Shown piece by piece: positions 1-4,593 of a DNA stretch of 6,466 nt. Position numbers and translations under genes: made by a program. Source of the stretch: Burkholderiales bacterium. GTDB taxonomy: Bacteria; Pseudomonadota; Gammaproteobacteria; Burkholderiales; Burkholderiaceae_C. A model generated the notes under the pieces. The model searched no databases and was not told where the DNA came from. It saw nothing but the letters and a program-made list of their open reading frames with translations. The stretch lies in assembly GCA_011390055.1 (NCBI GenBank), contig JAABTC010000106.1, positions 1 through 6,466 on the forward strand. Reading direction: 5' to 3'. Each line of letters starts with the position of its first letter. The first letter of the stretch is position 1.

Positions 1-55
1 GACTTGCGTGTGTCGAACGGGTGACCGCCCCCCAAAGTCGGGGAGGCCGCGTTTG

Positions 56-76
56 TGCAATAGCAACGCTTGTGCA
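56..76. promoter_or_regulatory. Imperfect dyad, possible enhancer (UAS) of the sigma-54 promoter
   Basis: The arms TGCAATAGC (56-64) and GCTTGTGCA (68-76) are separated by AAC and pair at 7 of 9 positions. The outer ends are TGCA on both sides. The centre (66) lies about 83 bp upstream of the start site predicted from the -24/-12 element, which is a usual position for a bacterial enhancer-binding protein. The TGCA ends recall NtrC sites, but the spacing (N13) is longer than the NtrC consensus (N9), so I do not assign a regulator. The role is inferred. Confidence 0.3.
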
Positions 77-122
77 TCCGACCCGGTGGACGACCCCCGT
101 GTTTGTCCGCGACTTCCTCCAC

Positions 123-138
123 CGGCACGTTAACTGCT
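123..138 (+). promoter_or_regulatory. Putative sigma-54 (RpoN) -24/-12 promoter
   Basis: CGGCACG, then four bases, then CTGCT, matches the consensus TGGCACG-N4-TTGCW at 10 of 12 positions. The invariant GG (124-125) and GC (136-137) are exactly 10 bases apart. It lies on the strand of the downstream AAA+ ATPase gene, about 80 bp before its start codon, and predicts transcription from around 148-149. No convincing sigma-70 -35/-10 pair was seen in 1-216. A chance match is possible in GC-rich DNA. Confidence 0.45.
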
Positions 139-204
139 ACGGTTTTCGGCATCATTGCCTCGCATGCCGGCGCCCACGAACGTGTTCAATGGCAGGCACA
201 GCTT

Positions 205-210
205 CAGGAG
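205..210 (+). promoter_or_regulatory. Ribosome binding site deciding the GTG start at 217
   Basis: CAGGAG lies 6 bases before GTG 217. It is the only strong Shine-Dalgarno sequence before the AAA+ core. It therefore favours GTG 217 over the upstream in-frame TTG at 70, whose extra 49 residues look non-native and would overlap the putative promoter. Confidence 0.7.
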
Positions 211-216
211 ATCCGT

Positions 217-1203
217 GTGAACGCAGCGCCAGCGCCCAGCATTCCCATCGCCCAGATGCGCAGCCTCTACCGCTGTGCGGACATCGAGAAGCGCCTGCGC
301 AAGCTGCCGCCCAAGGAGCACGAAAACCTGCGCAGCACCTACGAACGCATGCTCGAAAAGGGGCCCGAGCGTTTCCAGGTCAAGCCTGCCGGGCTGCCGG
401 CGATGGACCACCTCTACGACGAAATGCCCAACTTCCACGCCGCGCTCGACGACGTGAAGCGCCAGCTGGCGCTGTGCCAGGACAGCCGCGACGCGCTCGA
501 GATCGCACCGATGCTGCTGCTCGGCCCGCCCGGCATCGGCAAGACCCACTTCGCGCGCGAGATCGCGCACCTGCTCGGCACCGGCATGGGCTTTGTCTCG
601 ATGAGCAGCCTGACCGCCGGCTGGGTGCTCTCGGGAGCCTCCAGCCAGTGGAAAGGTGCGCGCCCCGGCAAGGTCTTCGAAACGCTGGTCGACGGCGCCT
701 ACGCCAACCCGGTGATGGTGGTCGACGAGATCGACAAGGCACGCGGCGAACACGCCTACGACCCGCTGGGCGCACTCTACAGCCTGCTCGAGCACGACAC
801 CGCGCACGACTTCACCGACGAATTCGCCGAGGTTTCGATCGACGCGAGCCAGGTCTTCTGGGTCGCCACCGCCAACGACGGCCGGGCCATCCCCGAGCCG
901 ATCCTCAACCGCATGAGCGTCTACGAGGTCCAGGCGCCCGACCCCGACGCTGCGCGGGCGATCGCGCTGCGCCTGTACCAGCAACTGCGCGAGCGCCACG
1001 ACTGGGGCAGCCGCTTCGACGAGCAGCCCGGCGAAGCGGTGCTCGAACGCATGAGCGGCATGGCGCCGCGCGACATGCGCCGCGCCTGGACGGCCGCCTT
1101 CGGCAATGCGCGCCTGGACGGGCGCGGTCAGGTCGAACTGGCCGACCTGCCGGATAGCGCCCGCGCCGGCAAGCGCGGCCCGCTGGGTTTCGTAGGTCAC
1201 TGA
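217..1203 (+). CDS. Stand-alone Lon-like AAA+ ATPase
   Basis: A 328-residue cytoplasmic protein with one AAA+ module. Visible motifs are Walker A GPPGIGKT (103-110), Walker B VMVVDE (166-171), sensor 1 at N220 in ATAND, a probable arginine finger at R232 in PILNRM, and a probable sensor 2 arginine at R285 in APRDMRR. All residues needed for ATP binding and hydrolysis are present. The arrangement, including the DEIDKA stretch after Walker B, resembles the ATPase part of Lon, but there is no Lon substrate-binding N-domain and no Ser-Lys protease domain. The first ~70 residues are charged and probably helical. The GTG start is chosen for its Shine-Dalgarno sequence. The gene is followed after 23 bp by a 5'-nucleotidase gene in the same direction, so co-transcription is likely. 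Substrate and partner are unknown; it could be a remodelling or chaperone-type ATPase. Family assignment is firm, role is not. Confidence 0.9.
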   Translation: MNAAPAPSIPIAQMRSLYRCADIEKRLRKLPPKEHENLRSTYERMLEKGPERFQVKPAGLPAMDHLYDEMPNFHAALDDVKRQLALCQDSRDALEIAPMLLLGPPGIGKTHFAREIAHLLGTGMGFVSMSSLTAGWVLSGASSQWKGARPGKVFETLVDGAYANPVMVVDEIDKARGEHAYDPLGALYSLLEHDTAHDFTDEFAEVSIDASQVFWVATANDGRAIPEPILNRMSVYEVQAPDPDAARAIALRLYQQLRERHDWGSRFDEQPGEAVLERMSGMAPRDMRRAWTAAFGNARLDGRGQVELADLPDSARAGKRGPLGFVGH

Positions 1204-1213
1204 GGCGGCTGGC

Positions 1214-1219
1214 TATCAT
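1214..1219 (+). promoter_or_regulatory. Possible -10 element (TATCAT) of an internal promoter
   Basis: TATCAT matches TATAAT at 5 of 6 positions and lies in the 23-bp gap between the ATPase and nucleotidase genes. With the usual 7-base distance, transcription would begin at or next to A1227 of the nucleotidase start codon, giving a leaderless mRNA. This fits the missing Shine-Dalgarno sequence, but I see no good -35 hexamer at 16-18 bp. Confidence 0.25.
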
Positions 1220-1226
1220 GGGCTGA

Positions 1227-2126
1227 ATGCCCGCCCTGCTCGACGGCCGCCTGGTGGTGGCGATTTCCTCGCGTGCCCTGTTCGACTTCGAGGACGAGAA
1301 CCGGGTGTTCGAGGCCGGTGACGACCGGGCTTACATGCAGCTGCAGTTGCAGCGCCTGGAGGCACCGGCGCAGCCCGGCGTGGCTTTTTCACTGGTCCAC
1401 AAGCTGCTGGCGTTCAACCGCAGCGGTGCGGCGCAGGTGGAAGTGGTGATCCTGTCGCGCAACGACCCGGTGTCGGGCATGCGCGTGTTCCGCTCCTGCC
1501 AGCATTACGGCCTGCCGATCGAGCGCGGGGTCTTCACCCGCGGCCAGAGCCCTTGGCGCTACCTGCAGCCTCTGAAGGCGAACCTGTTCCTCTCGGTCAA
1601 CGAGGCCGACGTGCGCTCGGCCCTGGCCGCGGGCGTGCCGGCCGCCCGGGTCTACCCCCATTCAGCACACGCCTCCGACGCCCACCCGGGCGAAGTGCGC
1701 ATCGCCTTCGATGGCGACGCGGTGCTCTTCTCCGACGAATCCGAGCGCGTCTACCAGTCAGGCGGGCTGGCCGCCTTCCAGGCGCACGAGCGCGAACACG
1801 CTGGCCTGCCGCTGGCGCCCGGCCCGTTCAAGCCCCTGCTGCAGGCCCTGCACCGGCTGCAGCAGGCGGCGGCGCAGCCGATGCGGCTGCGCACCGCGCT
1901 GGTCACCGCGCGCAGCGCGCCGGCCCACGAGCGCGCGATCCGCACCCTGATGGATTGGCGCATCGAGGTCGACGAAGCGATGTTCCTCGGCGGCCTGCCC
2001 AAGGGCGAGTTCCTGCGCGAGTTCGAGCCCGACTTCTTCTTCGACGACCAGACCGGCCACATCGAGAGCGCCGCCGTCCACGTGCCGGCAGGGCACGTGG
2101 CCTCGGGCGTCAGCAACCTGCGCTGA
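1227..2126 (+). CDS. Cytosolic 5'-nucleotidase, cN-I family
   Basis: A 299-residue protein of the family that includes animal cN-IA/IB and many proteobacterial homologues (HAD-like fold). It is expected to hydrolyse nucleoside 5'-monophosphates to nucleoside and phosphate in the cytoplasm. Signature segments are SSRALFD with the acidic run after it (14-24), SRNDPVSG (77-84), the catalytic DxD in DGDAVLFSDE (162-171; D162 nucleophile, D164 acid/base by HAD analogy), the motif II threonine T227 in LVTARS, the motif III lysine K259 in GLPKGE, and the motif IV acidic pair D273-D274 in FFDDQ. Length is normal and the catalytic set looks intact. ATG 1227 has no Shine-Dalgarno sequence. A tiny ATG-GGC-TGA frame (1218-1226) sits directly before it, so translation may be leaderless or coupled. 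It probably shares transcription with the AAA+ gene. Substrate preference cannot be read from the sequence. Confidence 0.92.
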   Translation: MPALLDGRLVVAISSRALFDFEDENRVFEAGDDRAYMQLQLQRLEAPAQPGVAFSLVHKLLAFNRSGAAQVEVVILSRNDPVSGMRVFRSCQHYGLPIERGVFTRGQSPWRYLQPLKANLFLSVNEADVRSALAAGVPAARVYPHSAHASDAHPGEVRIAFDGDAVLFSDESERVYQSGGLAAFQAHEREHAGLPLAPGPFKPLLQALHRLQQAAAQPMRLRTALVTARSAPAHERAIRTLMDWRIEVDEAMFLGGLPKGEFLREFEPDFFFDDQTGHIESAAVHVPAGHVASGVSNLR

Positions 2127-2852
2127 TCACACCGGCCGGGCGCCCTGAAGGCCTTGCAGGTCGATCACTCGCACGCCCCCGTACTCGATTCGGATCAGCC
2201 CGCTCGCCTGCAGTGCGTGCAGCGCCTCGTTGACGCGCTGGCGTGACAGACCGACCAGGTAGCCGAGCTCCTGCTGCGTGATGCGCAACAGCTCGCCGAC
2301 GCCGGGGTACAGCACCGGGTGGAACAGCGCACCGAGGCTGCGCGCGACGCGGGTGTCGGCATCGGTCATGCGGTCGATCTCGCGCGCCGCGATGAACTGG
2401 CCGAGGCGCTCGTTCAGCTGGTTCATCAGGTAGCGGTTGAAGGGAATGCTGCGTTCGAGCAGCCAGTCGAAAGTGGCGATGGGCAGGCCGGCCACCACGC
2501 TCTTGCGCAGCACCTCGATGTTGTAGCGGTAGGGCTCGCGCTTGAGCAGCGTGCCTTCACCGAACCAGGCGCCCGAGGGCACCCCGGTGAAGGTGATCGG
2601 CGCACCCTCGGCGCTGTCGTTGCTCATCTTCAGCAGGCCCTCGACGACCCCCAGCCACAGCGTCGCCGGCCGTCCGATGCGGCAGAGGTATTCGCCGACC
2701 GCCGCCTCGGCCACTTGCATGTCTTCGGCCACCCGCTCGGCCTGCAGGCCGTCGAGCAGCGACCACCAGGGTACGCGCCGCAATTCATCGCTGCTGGCCT
2801 TGCGGATGCGCTGGCGCAGCGGTGCGGTTTCGGTGCCCGACGGGGAACGCAT
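2127..2852 (-). CDS. Crp/Fnr-family transcriptional regulator
   Basis: A 241-residue protein. An N-terminal cyclic-nucleotide-binding-like beta-roll (about 30-130) contains GAWFGEG (94-100). A long dimerisation helix follows (about 133-160), then a winged helix-turn-helix with ITQQELGYLVGLSRQRVNEAL (191-211) as its DNA-binding core. In E. coli Crp the cAMP pocket carries Arg-Ser and the recognition helix Arg-Glu...Arg. Here these read R109-Y110 and R204-Q205...E209, so both ligand and DNA target probably differ. There is no cysteine cluster, which argues against an Fe-S Fnr sensor. ATG 2852 lies inside the 3' end of ocd and has no Shine-Dalgarno sequence, so expression probably depends on translational coupling with ocd. 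The frame stays open far upstream across ocd, but that part is an out-of-frame shadow. Targets are unknown; the dyad at 4504-4521 is a candidate. Confidence 0.88.
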   Translation of the reverse strand: MRSPSGTETAPLRQRIRKASSDELRRVPWWSLLDGLQAERVAEDMQVAEAAVGEYLCRIGRPATLWLGVVEGLLKMSNDSAEGAPITFTGVPSGAWFGEGTLLKREPYRYNIEVLRKSVVAGLPIATFDWLLERSIPFNRYLMNQLNERLGQFIAAREIDRMTDADTRVARSLGALFHPVLYPGVGELLRITQQELGYLVGLSRQRVNEALHALQASGLIRIEYGGVRVIDLQGLQGARPV

Positions 2853-3927
2853 CGCAGGATTGTCGGCCAGTCGGTGCGCGGGTGGGGCGGCCGACGGTGG
2901 CGAACAGGTCCTTCGGATCGGCCAGCTGGGGCACCAGCGCCAGCGTGTCGCCGATGGCCAGTTCGCGCGCCGCATCGTGCAGGAAACACAGCGTCGAGAA
3001 ATCCTCGAGCGCGAAGCCGACCGAGTCGAACAGCGTGACCTGCGACGCGTCGGTGCGCCCCGGGTGCATGCCTGCAAGCACCTGCCACAGCTCCGTGACC
3101 AGGAAGTCGGCAGGCATCTGCTGCAGGTCGCCCTCGACCCGTGTCTGCGGCTCGAATTCCACGAACACCGCCGCCCGGCGCAGCACGTCGGCATGCAGTT
3201 CGGTCTTGCCCGGGCAGTCACCGCCGACCGCGTTGAAGTGCATGCCCGGGCGGACCATCTCAGGCGTGACGATGGCCGCGCGCGTCTTGTCGGCCGTGAC
3301 GGTGGTGACGATGTCGGCGCCGAGGATGGCCTCGCTCGCGCTGGCACACGCCAGCATCTCGAAGCCCGCGCCGTGCAGGTTGCGCAGCAGCTTGGCGGTG
3401 GCCTGCCGATCCACGTCGAACAGCCGCAAGCTGCGCACCCCCACCAGATCGCGCATCGCGATGGCCTGGAACTCGCTCTGTGCGCCGTTGCCGATGAGCG
3501 CCATCGTGCGGCTGCCTGGGCGCGCCAGCGCACGCGCGGCCAGCGCCGACGTCGCAGCGGTGCGCAGTGCGGTGGCGAGCGTGAACTCGGCCAAGAGGCG
3601 CGGCGCGCCGGTGGCCACGTCGGCCAGCACCGCGAAGGCCATCACGGTCGACGCGCCGCGCAGGGTGTTCTTCGGGTGGCCGTTGACGTACTTGAAGGCG
3701 TAGCGTTCGTGGTCGGCCACCGGCATCAGCTCGATCACGCCATCGACGGAATGGCTGGCCACGCGCGCGCTCTTGTCGAATGCCGGCCAGCGCTTGAAGT
3801 CGGCTTCGATCCGTGCGGCAATGCCGGCGATGCAGGGCGACAGCCCTTTGCAGGCGACGATGTGGGCCACGTCGGGCGCGCCAAGGTAAAGCGTGGACGG
3901 GTCGAAAGCGGTGGTGGGCGGCGTCAT
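2785..3927 (-). CDS. ocd: Ornithine cyclodeaminase
   Basis: A 380-residue protein that converts L-ornithine to L-proline and ammonia using tightly bound NAD, linking arginine/ornithine catabolism to proline. It belongs to the ornithine cyclodeaminase/mu-crystallin family. Visible features are R55, K79 in FKYVNGHPKN, T94, R122 in LATALRTAATS, the Rossmann loop IGNGAQSEFQ (145-154), and D237 in GGDCPGKTE, the equivalent of the catalytic Asp228 of the Pseudomonas putida enzyme as I recall it. The VNGHPKN and GGDCPGKTE signatures separate it from alanine dehydrogenase-type relatives. The family core ends near residue 345 (DPKDLFATV). The last ~35 residues are a Pro/Arg-rich extension, and 68 bp of the gene overlap the following Crp/Fnr gene. 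ATG 3927 is chosen; an in-frame TTG at 4002 would add 25 unconvincing residues. The Lrp-type gene is divergent across 97 bp. Confidence 0.93.
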   Translation of the reverse strand: MTPPTTAFDPSTLYLGAPDVAHIVACKGLSPCIAGIAARIEADFKRWPAFDKSARVASHSVDGVIELMPVADHERYAFKYVNGHPKNTLRGASTVMAFAVLADVATGAPRLLAEFTLATALRTAATSALAARALARPGSRTMALIGNGAQSEFQAIAMRDLVGVRSLRLFDVDRQATAKLLRNLHGAGFEMLACASASEAILGADIVTTVTADKTRAAIVTPEMVRPGMHFNAVGGDCPGKTELHADVLRRAAVFVEFEPQTRVEGDLQQMPADFLVTELWQVLAGMHPGRTDASQVTLFDSVGFALEDFSTLCFLHDAARELAIGDTLALVPQLADPKDLFATVGRPTRAPTGRQSCDAFPVGHRNRTAAPAHPQGQQR

Positions 3928-3993
3928 GTCCAGAAGTCTCGCCAAGCGCAGCGGCAATCCAAAGTGGCAAAAGCGTCGCGGATCGGCGAGCGC

Positions 3994-4004
3994 TTTGTGC
4001 AATA
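3994..4004. promoter_or_regulatory. Candidate operator in the ocd-lrp divergent gap
   Basis: TTTGTGCAATA contains the short dyad TTG-TG-CAA (3995-4002). It lies 21-31 bp before the Lrp-type gene's start and about 67-77 bp before ocd's start. An identical 11-mer occurs at 52-62, in the leader of the AAA+ gene. AsnC/Lrp-family regulators commonly bind in such shared divergent gaps, so this is a candidate site for the local regulator. A repeated 11-mer alone is not significant in a window this size. Confidence 0.25.
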
Positions 4005-4012
4005 CGTCAGAT

Positions 4013-4018
4013 TAAAAT
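4013..4018 (+). promoter_or_regulatory. Possible -10 element (TAAAAT) of the Lrp-type gene
   Basis: TAAAAT matches TATAAT at 5 of 6 positions. A 7-base distance puts the transcription start at about 4025, the A of the ATG, so the mRNA could be leaderless. No Shine-Dalgarno sequence precedes the ATG, which agrees. No good -35 is visible at 16-18 bp, so the promoter would be weak or need an activator. Confidence 0.3.
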
Positions 4019-4024
4019 GACGAA

Positions 4025-4465
4025 ATGAGCAAAACCGCAGTGACGCTGGACAGCACCGATCAGCGCTTGATCGCGCTGCTGCGCGCGAACGCACGGCTGC
4101 CGGTGGCGGCCCTGGCGACCAAGCTCGGCGTCTCCCGTGGCACCGTCACGAACCGCATCGCCAAGCTCGAGGGCGCACGCGTGATCGTCGGCTATGCCGT
4201 GCAGCTGCGCCCCGACGCCAGGCCGAACGAGATCCGGGCCTGGATGGGCATCCTGGTCGAAGGCAACCAGACGCGCGAAGTCATCGCCAACCTGCTCGGC
4301 GAGCCCGGCATCGCGACGCTGCACGACACCAACGGACGCTGGGACCTGCTCGCCGAGCTGCGTGCGGCCACGATGGCCGAGCTGTCGCAGGTGCTGGAGC
4401 GGGTGCGGTTGCTGAAGGGCATCCGGGGTACCGAGACCAGCATCCATCTGGCGTCGTACCGTTAG
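4025..4465 (+). CDS. Lrp/AsnC-family transcriptional regulator
   Basis: A 146-residue protein, slightly short for the family. The N-terminal helix-turn-helix follows LDSTDQRLIALLRANARLPV, with its core around 26-48 (recognition helix SRGTVTNRIAKLE, 37-49). The C-terminal RAM ligand-binding/oligomerisation domain covers roughly 66-143 and contains the family's glycine/aspartate segment GRWDLLAEL. Members bind amino acids and often regulate a divergent amino-acid metabolism gene. Here that gene is ocd, so ornithine, arginine or proline is the likely effector (inference). ATG 4025 overlaps the stop of a four-codon frame (ATG 4017 to TGA 4028) in ATGA form, and no Shine-Dalgarno sequence is present. 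Autoregulation is likely because the promoters share the 97-bp gap. Confidence 0.92.
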   Translation: MSKTAVTLDSTDQRLIALLRANARLPVAALATKLGVSRGTVTNRIAKLEGARVIVGYAVQLRPDARPNEIRAWMGILVEGNQTREVIANLLGEPGIATLHDTNGRWDLLAELRAATMAELSQVLERVRLLKGIRGTETSIHLASYR

Positions 4466-4503
4466 GCGACTGCGGGAAACCACTCTGCGGGACGACCCTA
4501 GGA

Positions 4504-4521
4504 TTGTCGTCATCGCGACAA
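4504..4521. promoter_or_regulatory. Perfect dyad with Crp-site geometry before the acyl-CoA synthetase gene
   Basis: TTGTCG and CGACAA flank the six bases TCATCG. The inner 16 bp, TGTCG-N6-CGACA, have the half-site length and spacing of Crp sites (TGTGA-N6-TCACA). It lies in the 128-bp gap after the Lrp-type gene, 73-90 bp before the start at 4594. It could also form a short RNA hairpin, but the only T-run (TTTT, 4535-4538) is 13 bases downstream, so a terminator is less likely than an operator. Confidence 0.4.
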
Positions 4522-4581
4522 CTCGGCGTCAAACTTTTCCCTAGCATCGGCCTCGAAGCGGGCGACGCATGCCCCTGCCTG

Positions 4582-4588
4582 GATGGAG
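4582..4588 (+). promoter_or_regulatory. Ribosome binding site deciding the GTG start at 4594
   Basis: GATGGAG lies 5 bases before GTG 4594. The nearby ATGs at 4569 and 4583 are in other frames, so this GTG is the best start for the acyl-CoA synthetase. Confidence 0.7.
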
Positions 4589-4593
4589 ACCCG

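Noticed and set aside
1..24. Possible last seven codons of an upstream plus-strand gene (ending TGA 22-24)
   Set aside because: Too short to judge; any random frame would give such an end.
28..43. C-run/G-run hairpin as a terminator
   Set aside because: Only a four-pair stem with no T-run after it.
130..1200. Minus-strand open frame of 356 codons opposite the AAA+ gene
   Set aside because: GC-rich antisense shadow with Val/Ala/Arg-biased composition and no recognisable motif. The plus-strand frame has Walker A, Walker B and sensor motifs.
217..2126. The AAA+/nucleotidase pair as an antiphage or toxin-antitoxin system
   Set aside because: The nucleotidase is a normal-length housekeeping-type cN-I enzyme. 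There are no toxin, effector, mobile-element or defence-island neighbours and no base-composition shift.
2853..3533. Upstream extension of the Crp/Fnr frame across ocd
   Set aside because: The extra 227 residues are Arg/Ser/Cys-rich and out of frame within the conserved ocd core, so the family fold starts only after 2852.
2542..4020. Plus-strand open frame of 492 codons opposite ocd and the Crp/Fnr gene
   Set aside because: Low-complexity His/Arg/Gln-rich product spanning two clear genes on the other strand; codon-phase artefact.
4504..4538. Intrinsic terminator for the Lrp-type gene
   Set aside because: The stem is only 6 bp and the TTTT run is 13 bases downstream, not adjacent; an operator fits better.
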